A stretch of 64,000 bases of DNA from Barnesiella propionica (GCF_025567045.1 NZ_JAOQJK010000003.1:186001-250000), one strand, 5' to 3'; counted from the stretch's first letter, positions 38,750 to 48,676 are shown. Program-made: numbers and translations. Notes: a model not told the origin generated them from the sequence alone.

Positions 38750-39103
38750 TCATTTTTTATTCGTAAATGCCTGCTTTATTTTATCTTTTAATCTTAGCCG
38801 TTCAATATCTTCCTCATCCAATTCCATCTCGATCATTACCTTCGTTTTAGCCTTCTTGCCAGCAAAATTTGTCTTATCAGAATTTATCTGATTCTTACGA
38901 ATCGAATATAACTGGGCAAAATCATAATCCAAAGCCAAAGAAACTTTATACAAAGTATCGGTATCTATACTTTTGCGAGTCAGCATATAATCAATACTTT
39001 GAGGTTTAACAAACAATCTTCTGGCAAGTTCTGCTTTTGTTACCTGCCTTTCTATCATTTTTCTTTTTATAATCTCACCTATATATATATTACTCAATTC
39101 CAT
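38750..39103 (-). CDS. XRE-type (helix-turn-helix) DNA-binding protein
   Basis: About 117 residues from ATG 39103 (MELSNIYIGEIIKRKM); in-frame starts further up (39106, 39151) would add a hydrophobic extension that looks spurious. The helix-turn-helix is at about residues 20-60: VTKAELARRLFVKPQSIDYM, with the turn and recognition helix, followed by TLYKVSLALDYDF. The C-terminal half is Lys- and Glu-rich. Its targets are unknown. It diverges from a small RNA candidate that starts about 125 bases upstream. Confidence 0.85.
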   Translation of the reverse strand: MELSNIYIGEIIKRKMIERQVTKAELARRLFVKPQSIDYMLTRKSIDTDTLYKVSLALDYDFAQLYSIRKNQINSDKTNFAGKKAKTKVMIEMELDEEDIERLRLKDKIKQAFTNKK

Positions 39104-39189
39104 CATATAAAAATACGACAAATAAGTGAGATAAAAGTTGAGTAAAAACACAGATTATCTGAATACGATTCAAATATTTTCAAAATTTG

Positions 39190-39222
39190 TTTGCATTTAT
39201 AAGATATATTTTTATATCTTTG
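39190..39222 (+). promoter_or_regulatory. Strong Bacteroidetes-type promoter for a small RNA candidate
   Basis: TTTG (39190-39193), 21 bases, then TATCTTTG (39215-39222) on the plus strand. Both boxes match the consensus exactly and no reading frame follows, so a non-coding transcript starting near 39229 is expected. Confidence 0.72.
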
Positions 39223-39228
39223 CAATTC

Positions 39229-39358
39229 ATTCCAATGAATGAATTATATATCTGAAATCCTACTGAATTAGGAAAAAACGCCTGACAGAGACTGTCATGC
39301 ACACAACTTATTTTATACCCAAAGAGGCCTATTGTTGTGAAACAAAGGGCCTCATTTT
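39229..39358 (+). ncRNA. Candidate small RNA (about 130 bases)
   Basis: Start predicted from the promoter just upstream; end from the terminator at 39325-39358. Between them are stems AATTCATT/AATGAATT, TCCTA/TAGGA and TGACAG/CTGTCA (loop AGA), then the terminator. There is no plausible ORF on this strand. The gene lies in the gap between the XRE regulator (minus) and the DUF3109 gene (minus). I cannot match it to a named RNA family from memory, so identity is open. The DNA signals are seen; expression is inferred. Confidence 0.5.
39325..39358 (+). terminator. Terminator of the small RNA candidate
   Basis: Arms GAGGCC and GGCCTC enclose an inner TTGTT/AACAA pairing, and the stem is followed by ATTTTTATTT on the plus strand. 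On the minus strand the sequence after it is less U-rich, so plus orientation is favoured. Confidence 0.65.
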
Positions 39359-39415
39359 TATTTAAAAAATATCTTAATATTTTTATTGTTGAATTATTTT
39401 CTCTGATACGACAGT

Positions 39416-39997
39416 TTATTTACCGTATTCCTCTAAATAAACATCAGCAGCTTCGGCCAATTCATCATACCAGCTTTTACCAAACTTACGAATAAGCGGC
39501 TCTTTCAAAAACTCGTATACTCTTATCTTTTCCTGTCTTCCGAGAACTTCCGCAGCTTTACATATTTTCCATCGGTTATAATTAACGGCTGTAAAATCTG
39601 CATAACGTTTACAACGGATCGGATAAAGATGGCAGGATATAGGTTTATAAAAATCTATTTTACCTTCCTTATAAGCTTTTTCGATAGCACATTTGCACAC
39701 TCCATCCGGTTCGTAACAAGTAAAAACACAATCTTTACCATTGACGATAGAGGTAACCAGATCTCCTTCTTCATCAATATAGGCTACGCCCTGTTTTTCA
39801 ATGACAGCTTTTGCTGCCGGTGTAAGATCATCCCAAATAACGGGAAGTATCTCCTGTATCTTTCTGCGCTCATCTTCTCCCAAAGGAGCACCGGCATCCC
39901 CTTCGATACAGCATGCACCCAAACATTTTTCCAGATTACAGATAAAAAAACGTTCGATAACGTCCAAGCTCACAAGAGTATCTTTGATTTGCAACAT
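39416..39997 (-). CDS. DUF3109 family cysteine-rich protein
   Basis: About 193 residues from ATG 39997 (MLQIKDTLVSLDV), which is the usual start of this family; an upstream in-frame ATG at 40051 overlaps the gpmI terminator. Cysteines are clustered in CNLEKCLGACCIEGDAG and CYEPDGVCKCAIEKA, with more in SCHLYPIRCKRY, and probably bind an iron-sulfur cluster or zinc. The family is conserved in Bacteroidetes and others but its function is unknown. It lies downstream of gpmI and is separated from it by a terminator. Confidence 0.88.
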   Translation of the reverse strand: MLQIKDTLVSLDVIERFFICNLEKCLGACCIEGDAGAPLGEDERRKIQEILPVIWDDLTPAAKAVIEKQGVAYIDEEGDLVTSIVNGKDCVFTCYEPDGVCKCAIEKAYKEGKIDFYKPISCHLYPIRCKRYADFTAVNYNRWKICKAAEVLGRQEKIRVYEFLKEPLIRKFGKSWYDELAEAADVYLEEYGK

Positions 39998-40060
39998 GAA
40001 TTCTTCAGATGTAGTTTCCACAAATATATCATTTCTAAAAAGATTATACAATGATGAGAA

Positions 40061-40093
40061 GAAAAAACAAGGCTGCCGAACGACAGCCTTGTT
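40061..40093 (-). terminator. Intrinsic terminator after gpmI
   Basis: A 10-base-pair stem (40084-40093 with 40066-40075, 8-base loop) is followed on the minus strand by a run of U. It lies just after the gpmI stop. Confidence 0.85.
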
Positions 40094-40116
40094 ATCTCCG
40101 GCATACTGCCCGTCTT

Positions 40117-41631
40117 CTATTTTATAAGATTCTTCCCTGTCATTTCAGAAGGCTGATCCATTCCCATAATATGCAATACCGAAGGGGCTACATCTGCCAA
40201 GATGCCGTCAGATATCCGGGCATCTTTATTTTCGGTCACATATACACAAGGAACCGGATTCAAAGAGTGAGCCGTATTCGGCGTACCGTCTGCATTTACA
40301 GCATTGTCCGCATTACCATGATCAGCTATAATAATAACTTCATACCCGTTTGCTTTCGCAGCTTCCACCGTATCTTTCACACAAGCATCTACAGCAACAA
40401 CTGCTTTCTCAATAGCTTCATAAACTCCGGTGTGACCTACCATATCTCCATTAGCATAATTCACTACGATAAAGTCATATTTATTCTCATTTATAGCAGC
40501 AACTAATTTATCTTTTACTTCGTATGCACTCATTTCCGGTTTTAAATCATACGTAGCGACTTTAGGAGAAGCAACCAAAATACGTTCTTCTCCCTCATAA
40601 GGAGTTTCACGGCCACCGTTAAAGAAGAAGGTCACATGAGCATATTTTTCTGTTTCTGCTATATGCAACTGTGACTTTTTCTCTTTCGAAAGATATTCGC
40701 CTAATGTATTTTGAACATTCTCTTTATCGAAAAGAATATGAACACCTTTAAAAGATGCATCATAAGGAGTCATACAATAGTATTGCAATCCGGGAATCGT
40801 ATGCATCCCCGCATCCGGCATATCCTGCTGCGTAAGAACAATAGTCAGCTCTTTAGCCCTGTCGTTACGGTAATTAAAAAATATAACTACATCACCTTCT
40901 TTGATAGTTCCGTCGAAGCCGGCATTGACTATCGGTTTCACAAACTCGTCCGTAACCCCGGCATCATAAGAATCCTGCATAGCTTTTACCATATCGGAAG
41001 CAGCAGTACCCTTACCGTTAACAAGAAGGTCATAAGCTTCTTTTACACGTTCCCAGCGTTTATCCCGGTCCATTGCATAATAACGGCCTATAATAGAAGC
41101 TATTTTACCCGTTGATTTGGCGCAATAGGCTTCCAATTCTTCTATAAACCCTTTTCCACTTTTCGGATCGGTATCACGACCATCCATAAAACAATGGATG
41201 AAAGCGTTTTCCAGACCATATTCCTTGGCAATATCACATAATTTAAACAAATGATCTAAAGAGCTGTGTACCCCTCCGTCCGAAGTCAGTCCCATAAAAT
41301 GTATGTTCTTTCCCTTTTCTTTCGCATAGGAAAAAGCCGATACAATCTCCTTATTTTTTAAAATCGAATTATCAGCACAAGCCTTGTTTATCTTAACCAG
41401 GTCCTGATATACGACACGTCCCGCACCTATATTCAGGTGACCTACTTCGGAGTTTCCCATCTGGCCGTCGGGCAATCCTACATTCTCCCCACTCGCCTGT
41501 AGCTGGGAATTGGGATATGTTTTCAAAAGGTAATCCCAATAAGGAGTAGAAGTATTAAATATAACATCCGATTCGGAATGGTTACCTATTCCCCATCCGT
41601 CAAGAATCATTAAAAGTGCTTTTTTACCCAT
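40117..41631 (-). CDS. gpmI: Phosphoglycerate mutase, 2,3-bisphosphoglycerate-independent
   Basis: 504 residues. It interconverts 3- and 2-phosphoglycerate in glycolysis, using two manganese ions. The phosphoserine site is Ser61 in [11 protein letters not shown], and the metal-binding motifs [12 protein letters not shown] and [10 protein letters not shown] are intact. Length is normal. It is a single-gene unit with a terminator on its 3' side and a long non-coding region on its 5' side. Confidence 0.97.
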   Translation of the reverse strand: MGKKALLMILDGWGIGNHSESDVIFNTSTPYWDYLLKTYPNSQLQASGENVGLPDGQMGNSEVGHLNIGAGRVVYQDLVKINKACADNSILKNKEIVSAFSYAKEKGKNIHFMGLTSDGGVHSSLDHLFKLCDIAKEYGLENAFIHCFMDGRDTDPKSGKGFIEELEAYCAKSTGKIASIIGRYYAMDRDKRWERVKEAYDLLVNGKGTAASDMVKAMQDSYDAGVTDEFVKPIVNAGFDGTIKEGDVVIFFNYRNDRAKELTIVLTQQDMPDAGMHTIPGLQYYCMTPYDASFKGVHILFDKENVQNTLGEYLSKEKKSQLHIAETEKYAHVTFFFNGGRETPYEGEERILVASPKVATYDLKPEMSAYEVKDKLVAAINENKYDFIVVNYANGDMVGHTGVYEAIEKAVVAVDACVKDTVEAAKANGYEVIIIADHGNADNAVNADGTPNTAHSLNPVPCVYVTENKDARISDGILADVAPSVLHIMGMDQPSEMTGKNLIK

Positions 41632-42339
41632 AATCTTTAAATTTAATATATCATTATTTTTTGTGTTTCACTTTACATATAAAATCATCACCCGTTTACC
41701 CCTTAATAAAAAGGCTAAAGAGGCCTGACGTTTCCCCGTAAAAATTCCTCTTTGAAAATAATATAAGCGAACATTTTATTGAGATATAAATAAAAATATT
41801 TACCTGTTTCATATATCTTACTCAGATTTTTGTACTTCTCTTGTACTAAAACCCCGCCACCGGAAACCGTTAAAAACCTTCATAAAAATAATATTCCTTA
41901 TACACAGGAAAAGCCCCGCCTTCACACATTTTCAAAAAATATTCAGGAGAAAGCCTTCGTGATTTCCACATCCCGTGAAAAGAAAATACCAACAATGAAA
42001 AAAATGCCTCATTGTGTTCAACAAACTTCCTTCGTCCTGTAGGATAGACAGAACAACCAAGACTAACAATGAAGAATATACACAAGCCATAAACCTTTCA
42101 TCACCTTACACCGGCGAGAATGAAACCTTCTAAATTCCCGATAAACTTCTTCATTCAAAAGGGTGGGCATTAACAAACAGCTTCTCCATAAATATTACTT
42201 CAACATATCAATACCATTCAGCATTGACGGCACAAAGGTAAGAAAAAAAGTAATAAAATATCTTGATTCAGGAAACCGTAAGTAAAAGAAAAAAATAGAA
42301 TTAACTATCTTTGCAGGCCAAAATGAAAATTATAATTAC
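41632..42339. other. 708-base intergenic region without a supported gene
   Basis: Between gpmI (minus) and the DMT transporter (plus). Two opposite frames of about 70 codons overlap (41830-42042 plus, 41870-42085 minus). Neither shows a recognisable motif, a promoter with both boxes or a plausible start region, so I do not call them genes. The right end has the TATCTTTG -7 box (42306-42313) of the transporter gene. I saw no terminator, tRNA or riboswitch I could support. Confidence 0.4.
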
Positions 42340-43278
42340 ATGAAATCTATCAAAGGATTATTGTTTGCTATTGTCTCCTCTGCCACATTCGGTCTCATTC
42401 CTTTATTCGCTATCCCCGCCATTCAGGCAGGCGTAGCCCTCAATTCCGTTTTATTCTATCGTTTCTTTATTTCCGCCGCTGTTGTAGGCGTAATCCTCCT
42501 TTTCAGAAAAACCGACTTACGCATCACACTAAAAGAATTTATCACGGTATTTATTTTAGGATTTTTCTACGCCGGCACAGCCTTATTACTGACCGAAGCA
42601 TATTTTTACATACCAAGTGGAGTAGCAACCACCATACATTTTCTGTATCCGGTCGTCGTTACCCTTATTATGATATTATTTTTTAAAGATAAGGCTTCCG
42701 TCCCGGTAATAATTGCAACAGCATTAGCCGTCACAGGGGTCTATCTGTTAAGTAGAGGAGAGGGAAGCGGTTCTGTCCATATGACAGGAATTATCCTGGC
42801 ACTCATAACCGTTATCATGTATGCATTTTACATCATAGGGGTTAATAAATCATGCGTTAATAAAATGGACGGACTAAAAATGACCTTTTATGTTCTTTTT
42901 TCATGTGCTGTCATATTCCTCATCAACGCAGTCATACGGGATGGATTTATATCGGGCATACCTTCGGCAAAAGCATGGGCCGATATTATTCTGCTGGCTT
43001 TAATTCCCACTCTCGTATCCGATTTCACTTTAATACTGGCCGTACAGCGCATAGGTTCCACCACAACGGCCGTACTCGGATGCATGGAACCGGTAACCGC
43101 CGTAAGTATGGGAGTGCTCTTCTTGCACGAACCATGTGGAATTCCGCAGTTTACAGGTATTGCAATCACACTGGTCGCCGTAACGACTGTCATTATAGCC
43201 AGTAATCCGCAAGCCTTTAAAAATGGTATAAAGCTGTTTCCCGCTCTTATACCAGTCAGAAAAAAATTACCGAAGTAA
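42340..43278 (+). CDS. DMT-superfamily (EamA) transporter
   Basis: 312 residues with ten predicted membrane helices as two EamA repeats (about residues 5-140 and 150-290). Motifs such as TALLLTEAYFYIPSG and LGCMEPVTAVSMGVLFLHEP match the family. These proteins export amino acids or other metabolites; the substrate is not readable. A TATCTTTG -7 box lies at 42306-42313, so the leader would be about 20 bases. The gene converges on rplS with a shared terminator. Confidence 0.9.
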   Translation: MKSIKGLLFAIVSSATFGLIPLFAIPAIQAGVALNSVLFYRFFISAAVVGVILLFRKTDLRITLKEFITVFILGFFYAGTALLLTEAYFYIPSGVATTIHFLYPVVVTLIMILFFKDKASVPVIIATALAVTGVYLLSRGEGSGSVHMTGIILALITVIMYAFYIIGVNKSCVNKMDGLKMTFYVLFSCAVIFLINAVIRDGFISGIPSAKAWADIILLALIPTLVSDFTLILAVQRIGSTTTAVLGCMEPVTAVSMGVLFLHEPCGIPQFTGIAITLVAVTTVIIASNPQAFKNGIKLFPALIPVRKKLPK

Positions 43279-43295
43279 AAAACATTCTTACAAAA

Positions 43296-43329
43296 TAAAA
43301 ACCGCAACAGAAAATCTGTTACGGTTTTT
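43296..43329. terminator. Bidirectional terminator between the transporter and rplS
   Basis: A long stem (AAAAACCG plus AACAGA arms with one mismatch, small loop) is flanked by U-rich stretches on both strands, notably TTTTTATTTTG on the minus strand after rplS. Confidence 0.82.
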
Positions 43330-43350
43330 ATATAGCCTTCGGAGCAGAGA

Positions 43351-43698
43351 TTAGACTCTCTTTTCTTTGATACGGGCTTTTTTACCGGTAAGCGCACGTA
43401 AATAGTACAATTTAGCACGACGTACTTTACCAACTTTATTTACAGTAATGCTTTCGATGAAAGGAGATTCGATGGGAAAAATTCTTTCCACCCCGATATT
43501 CTCAGACATCTTACGTACCGTAAAACGCTTTTTATCACCGTGTCCGGATATACGGATAACAACACCGCGATACTGCTGTATACGTTCTTTATTACCCTCC
43601 TTGATACGGTATGCAACAGTAACAGTATCACCACTCTTAAACGAGGGATGTTCTTTACCTGTTGCGAATGCTTCTTCTGCAATCTTAACTAAATCCAT
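43351..43698 (-). CDS. rplS: 50S ribosomal protein L19
   Basis: 115 residues, a normal bacterial L19 with [35 protein letters not shown] and the basic C-terminal [12 protein letters not shown] single-gene unit here, not in the trmD operon found in many other bacteria. Upstream, a weak promoter-like pair (TTG and TTACTTTG) and a small inverted repeat around CAGG/CCTG are visible, which could be a leader; evidence for autoregulation is not strong enough to call. Confidence 0.97.
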   Translation of the reverse strand: MDLVKIAEEAFATGKEHPSFKSGDTVTVAYRIKEGNKERIQQYRGVVIRISGHGDKKRFTVRKMSENIGVERIFPIESPFIESITVNKVGKVRRAKLYYLRALTGKKARIKEKRV

Positions 43699-43982
43699 TT
43701 TTAATAGCTATTTAAAATGTTCATAATGAAACGTAATATAACAGGCAACTTGTCCTGCCAGAGATTACGAAAAGCGGTGCAAAGTAACAATTTTTTTCAG
43801 TAATAAACAAGCATAATACTTTTATTTTTAATAACAAATGCAACAATACCTTCCTTGCAACAATCCTGTAATAAAATAACGTTAATAAACTAAAGCGACT
43901 TCCCGATTCCGGCAAAATTCGTTATTTTCGCGTAAATATAACGGTGAAAACGGGCATTATCATACCAAAAACACATTGACTT

Positions 43983-44861
43983 ATGAAAAATATCTATCTT
44001 TCTCTTCTTCTTTTATTTTGCTACGGAACAAGCTGTATGCTGGCCGCGCAAAAATATCCGGACAAAATAGTCATACTGCACACCAACGACACACATAGCC
44101 AGATAGAACCATTACCGCCGAGTGATAAAAAAGCACCGGATATGGGTGGCGTCGTACGGAGAAAAGCATTGATAGACAGCGTAAGGCAAGCCGAAAAAAA
44201 TGTTTTGCTGGTCGATGCCGGTGATGTATTACAGGGAACGCCCTATTTCACTATTTATAAAGGAGAAGTGGAAATGATGACCATGAACCGGATGGGATAT
44301 GATGCGGGAACTTTGGGAAACCATGAATTCGACAACGGTATCGACTCCCTCGCTTCATTATTGAAAAAAGCAAATTACGATATTATTTCCTCAAACTATG
44401 ACGTATCAGGGACGCCGTTGGAAGGAATAATCAAACCTTATATTATAAAAGAAATAGGCGGATTAAAAATAGGTATTTTAGCACTTACAGTAGATCCGGA
44501 GAACCTGATTTCAAAAAAGAATTACGATGGCATTAAATTTATTGATCCCATTGAAAGTGCAAACCGCACTGCTTCCAAACTAAAAAAAGAAGGAGCCGAC
44601 ATAATAGTGGCGCTTTCCCATTTAGGCTATGTACCGGAAGAAGGTTCCGGCCGGGTCAAAGACCCTGACATAGCAGCAAACAGTACAGACATAGACATTA
44701 TTATCGGAGGGCATTCGCACACAGTTATCAATCCAGACGATCCCGATAATCCGTATCCATATAAAGTCGCCAATAAAAACGGCAAGGAAGTTATTATATC
44801 ACAAACAGGAAAAAGCGGAGCCTATGTCGGCTGCATTACCATACCTTTCACTAAAGAATAA
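43983..44861 (+). CDS. 5'-nucleotidase/metallophosphatase, catalytic domain (exported)
   Basis: 292 residues with a signal peptide (ends near LAAQ). It is the N-terminal metallophosphatase half of a UshA-type 5'-nucleotidase: HTNDTHSQ, DAGDVLQG, GNHEFDNG, SHLGY and GGHSHT are all present, so the dimetal centre is intact. The substrate-binding C-terminal domain is encoded separately by the next gene, 12 bases downstream. The pair probably hydrolyses nucleotides in the periplasm. The two-gene split is seen in other Bacteroidetes as I recall. Confidence 0.92.
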   Translation: MKNIYLSLLLLFCYGTSCMLAAQKYPDKIVILHTNDTHSQIEPLPPSDKKAPDMGGVVRRKALIDSVRQAEKNVLLVDAGDVLQGTPYFTIYKGEVEMMTMNRMGYDAGTLGNHEFDNGIDSLASLLKKANYDIISSNYDVSGTPLEGIIKPYIIKEIGGLKIGILALTVDPENLISKKNYDGIKFIDPIESANRTASKLKKEGADIIVALSHLGYVPEEGSGRVKDPDIAANSTDIDIIIGGHSHTVINPDDPDNPYPYKVANKNGKEVIISQTGKSGAYVGCITIPFTKE

Positions 44862-44873
44862 AAATAACCGCAT

Positions 44874-45641
44874 ATGAAAACCTTCATAAACATCCGATTA
44901 TTCATTTACATCGCCATAGGTTCGTCCCTTTTATCTTGCCGTACCGAACAAGTTATTACAGGTCCTATAAAATACGAAGTTCTTTCCGTCGATTCACGCT
45001 GGGACACCAGACAGGACACAGCACTTGTACGGGCCTTGGCCCCTTACAAGCAGGCACTCGACAGCACGATGAATATCGTTATTGGACAATCGGCACAAAA
45101 TATGCCTGTAGATAAACCCGAAAGCCTCATGACCAACTGGACAGCCGATATGGTTAAAGAAGTCGTAGAAAAAATCTCCGGACAAAAATGTGATTTTTCT
45201 ATCATGAACACCGGAGGCATACGTACCTCTTTAAGAAAAGGAAATGTCACCATAGGAGATATTTTTTCAATATTCCCTTTCGAGAACACTTTAAGCCTGG
45301 TAAAAATGAAAGGCAGCGACGTACGTGACCTTTTTGAGATCATTTCCCGAAGAGGGGGAGAAGGAGTAAGCCATGAAATCAGGCTGGTAATCAAAGGAAA
45401 CAGCACCCAATCAGTCTCCATAGCAGGAAAACCAATCGATGATAATAAAATATACACGATAGCCACCATCGATTATGTAGCCGACGGCAATGACGACATG
45501 GTATCATTCAGAAAAGCCACAGAGCGGAAAAATTTCCCAGGTACCATGAGAGACATTACCATAGAGTACATAAAAAAGCTGACAGCGAATAAAAAACCCA
45601 TAAAATCATCACTCGAAGAACGAATTACAGTAGATAAATAA
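44874..45641 (+). CDS. 5'-nucleotidase C-terminal domain lipoprotein
   Basis: 255 residues. The lipobox SLLSCRT predicts a lipoprotein. The remainder is the substrate-binding domain of UshA-like nucleotidases: SLMTNWTADMV, NTGGIRTSLRKGNVTIGD and SIFPFENTL, then IATIDYVADGNDDM near the end. It has no catalytic metal site and should work with the preceding gene's product. It is 7 bases ahead of the GH3 fusion gene, so the three form one operon. Confidence 0.92.
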   Translation: MKTFINIRLFIYIAIGSSLLSCRTEQVITGPIKYEVLSVDSRWDTRQDTALVRALAPYKQALDSTMNIVIGQSAQNMPVDKPESLMTNWTADMVKEVVEKISGQKCDFSIMNTGGIRTSLRKGNVTIGDIFSIFPFENTLSLVKMKGSDVRDLFEIISRRGGEGVSHEIRLVIKGNSTQSVSIAGKPIDDNKIYTIATIDYVADGNDDMVSFRKATERKNFPGTMRDITIEYIKKLTANKKPIKSSLEERITVDK

Positions 45642-45648
45642 TTTTTTC

Positions 45649-48642
45649 ATGAAAAATAAAATTACTCTTATATTTTTAATCACATTAGCCATAGGATCTT
45701 TTTCATTACAAGCCAAAGCACCCTCATTATTCCGGAATGCAGATAAATCGGAAATGAATGAATGGGTGGATTCGGTATTCACCTCATTAACACCGGACGA
45801 GCGTATAGGACAACTATTCGTTATGACAGTGAAGACCGGAGACTGGCAAGCTGATAAAAACCAACTTACAAAACTCATTAAAAAATATAAAATCGGAGGC
45901 GTATTGTTCAGTCACGGTCTCTCCGAAGAACAGGCACAACTTACAAATTACGGACAATCTATATCTAAAGTTCCTTTATTGATTACCCTGGACGGAGAAT
46001 GGGGACTTTCCATGAGACTGAAAGATACACCGCGTTTCCCTGTAAATATGATGCTGGGAGCTATCCAGGACGACAGACTTATTTATGAATATGGGCGGGA
46101 AGTAGGACGGCAATGCCGCCGGATGGGTATCCATATCAATTTTGCTCCCGTGCTGGACGTCAACAGTAATCCTCTTAATCCCGTTATCGGCCGTCGCTCT
46201 TTCGGAGAAGACCCCGAAATGGTAGCCCGTAAAGCTATTACCTACGCTAAAGGATTGGAATCGGCCGGAATAATGGCTGTTGCAAAACATTTTCCGGGTC
46301 ATGGGGATACATCCGAAGATTCCCATAAAACACTCCCGGAAGTTAATCTGAGTAAAGCTCGCCTCGAAAATTGTGAAATATTACCCTTTAAACGATATAT
46401 AGATGCAGGCTTATCCGGTATTATGGTAGGCCACCTCAATATACCCGCATTGGACAACAGCACAGGATTACCCACTTCGCTATCACCCCAAATATGTACC
46501 GAACTACTTCAGAAAAAACTGGGATTCAAAGGCATCATTTTTACCGATGCATTAGCGATGAAAGGCGCCTCCAACCAACCTTCTGCTGCCTTAAAATCCC
46601 TTATAGCCGGAAATGACCTGGCATTGAATCCATCCAATATAGCATCCCAGATCAACGATATCAAAGACGCTCTGAAAAACGGCACTATCTCCCAGGACTT
46701 TATTGATGAAAAATGCAAAAAGGTACTGCAATATAAATTTATATTGGGCCTAAGCCATTACGCACCCGTCGAAACGAAAAATCTGATAAATGATCTCAAT
46801 TCTCCCGAGGCAGAACTGATAAATCGTAAATTAAATGCAGCAGCCATCACGCTCATAAAAAACCAGAAACACCTCATACCCTATAAAGACCTGGCAAATA
46901 AGAGTATTACATTAGTAACTTTGGGAAACCCTGAAAAAAACGAATTCTTCAATACCCTTCAAAACTATGCACCTGTGTCCTGGTTTAATATATCGGAAAA
47001 AGAAACAAAAAATATCATTGAAGAAAAAATCAGGAATATACGCCGGAACAACCGCGTAATCATCGCGGTGCATACCGACAAAGCAGATAGAATGTTACTT
47101 CGTGAAATATGTAATAATAAAGACAATGTCTCGGTCGTATTCTTTATTAACCCGTATCAAATGGCATCTTACAAGGATGTTATTACCAACGCCAGTGCTA
47201 TCCTTCTGGCATATGAGAATACTTCTCTGGCCCAGGAATATGCCGCTCAGGTATTATTCGGAGGAAGTCCAGCCACCGGTAAAATACCCGTTACATTATC
47301 CGGACTGTGCTCACGGGGGACTGGAGAATTAACACAAGTCATTCGCTTAGGTTATTCTATTCCCGAAGACGCAGGTTTAAACAGTTCCTTATTAAGCCGC
47401 GTCGATTCTATCATTGAAGACGGAATTTCAAAAAAAGCATTTCCGGGAGCCCAGCTGTTAATCGCCCGGCATGGTAAGATTATTTGCGACCGGGCATATG
47501 GCTATTTCGAGTATGACAAAAAACACAAAATAGAACGTTCCGATATATATGACCTGGCATCCGTATCCAAAGCAGCAGGTACATTACCAGCCGTAATGAA
47601 AGCCTGGGAAACACATCATATCGCTTTGGATAAACCGCTCAGTCATTACATACCGCAATTAAAAAATTCTGACAAAAAAGAGATGACAGTGCGGGAAGCG
47701 TTATACCATGAAACAGGAATGCCGGCAGCTCTCAACACGACAACGATGATAATGGATCCGTCATCTTACCAGGGAGTACTCATAAAAAGAAAAAGAGATT
47801 CGGAATATCCCATAAAAATTACCGATGATAGTTATGGAAATAAAAATGCACGTATACGCTCCGATCTGGTCGCACGTGACTCATCCACAACCTATCCTGT
47901 AAAACTGGCACACCATTTCTATGGGACTACAGCGTTACACGATTCTGTTATGAACCGGATATATACAATACCTTTGAAATCCGACAAAAATTACCGTTAC
48001 AGCTGTTTGAATTTTATTCTTTTACAAAATGCCGTCGAAAACTCTACCGGACAAAAAATAGACTCATGGCTTAAAGATGAAATATTCTCGCCTTTGGAGG
48101 CATATCATACGACTTACCGCCCGGGAGATCACATCGCCCTTGACAAAATCGCACCGACCGAAAACGATCCGTTTGTCCGGAAACAAATAATGCATAGCTA
48201 TGTTCATGACGAAACCGCTTGTTTATTAGGAGGGATATCTGGTAATGCCGGATTGTTCTCTAATGCAGGCGATCTGGCAAAACTTTGCCAGATGTGGCTG
48301 AACGGAGGAGATTATGCCGGAGAACAAATCCTCTCGGAAAAAACAGTTCGCCTTTTTCTTTCATCGAAAAGCCCTAACAGCCGGAGAGGCCTCGGCTTTG
48401 ACAAACCCGATATGGAAAATCCCGGCAATAGCCCAACATGCAGCGAAGCAAATGCAGAAACCGTAGGGCATCTGGGATTTACAGGAACTTGTTTTTGGAT
48501 AGACCCCAAAGAAGACCTTATATATATTTTCCTTTGTAACCGGGTTAATCCTTGCAGAACGCCTAATACTCTGGGAGATCTCAATATCCGGGTAAAACTG
48601 TTTTCCGAAATTTACCATTCTATTATAGAGCCACATAAATAA
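45649..48642 (+). CDS. GH3 beta-N-acetylglucosaminidase (NagZ-like) fused to a serine hydrolase
   Basis: 997 residues with a signal peptide (about 23 residues). The first part (about residues 40-370) is a NagZ-type GH3 domain: KHFPGHGDTSEDSH (residues 213-226) holds the acid-base His, and the nucleophile Asp300 is in IFTDALAMKG. A GH3 C-terminal-like linker follows to about residue 570. The last 400 residues are a class C beta-lactamase/PBP4*-like domain with Ser638-x-x-Lys641 (SVSK), a YSCLN region and HLGFTGT. Both domains act on peptidoglycan-like substrates in relatives. The combination in one periplasmic protein suggests wall recycling or remodelling. Confidence 0.9.
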   Translation: MKNKITLIFLITLAIGSFSLQAKAPSLFRNADKSEMNEWVDSVFTSLTPDERIGQLFVMTVKTGDWQADKNQLTKLIKKYKIGGVLFSHGLSEEQAQLTNYGQSISKVPLLITLDGEWGLSMRLKDTPRFPVNMMLGAIQDDRLIYEYGREVGRQCRRMGIHINFAPVLDVNSNPLNPVIGRRSFGEDPEMVARKAITYAKGLESAGIMAVAKHFPGHGDTSEDSHKTLPEVNLSKARLENCEILPFKRYIDAGLSGIMVGHLNIPALDNSTGLPTSLSPQICTELLQKKLGFKGIIFTDALAMKGASNQPSAALKSLIAGNDLALNPSNIASQINDIKDALKNGTISQDFIDEKCKKVLQYKFILGLSHYAPVETKNLINDLNSPEAELINRKLNAAAITLIKNQKHLIPYKDLANKSITLVTLGNPEKNEFFNTLQNYAPVSWFNISEKETKNIIEEKIRNIRRNNRVIIAVHTDKADRMLLREICNNKDNVSVVFFINPYQMASYKDVITNASAILLAYENTSLAQEYAAQVLFGGSPATGKIPVTLSGLCSRGTGELTQVIRLGYSIPEDAGLNSSLLSRVDSIIEDGISKKAFPGAQLLIARHGKIICDRAYGYFEYDKKHKIERSDIYDLASVSKAAGTLPAVMKAWETHHIALDKPLSHYIPQLKNSDKKEMTVREALYHETGMPAALNTTTMIMDPSSYQGVLIKRKRDSEYPIKITDDSYGNKNARIRSDLVARDSSTTYPVKLAHHFYGTTALHDSVMNRIYTIPLKSDKNYRYSCLNFILLQNAVENSTGQKIDSWLKDEIFSPLEAYHTTYRPGDHIALDKIAPTENDPFVRKQIMHSYVHDETACLLGGISGNAGLFSNAGDLAKLCQMWLNGGDYAGEQILSEKTVRLFLSSKSPNSRRGLGFDKPDMENPGNSPTCSEANAETVGHLGFTGTCFWIDPKEDLIYIFLCNRVNPCRTPNTLGDLNIRVKLFSEIYHSIIEPHK

Positions 48643-48676
48643 AGCATAACAAAAACAGATATATCCTTTTATAGAA

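Noticed and set aside
39091..39144. Inverted repeat TACTCAA / TTGAGTA around the start of the XRE regulator gene
   Set aside because: The 7-base arms are 40 bases apart in AT-rich DNA; too weak to call an operator without conservation.
41830..42085. Two opposite 70-codon frames
   Set aside because: They overlap on opposite strands, lack family motifs and promoters, and neither can be preferred.
43699..43800. Possible L19 autoregulatory leader
   Set aside because: Only a small CAGG/CCTG hairpin is visible; no convincing ribosomal-protein leader structure.
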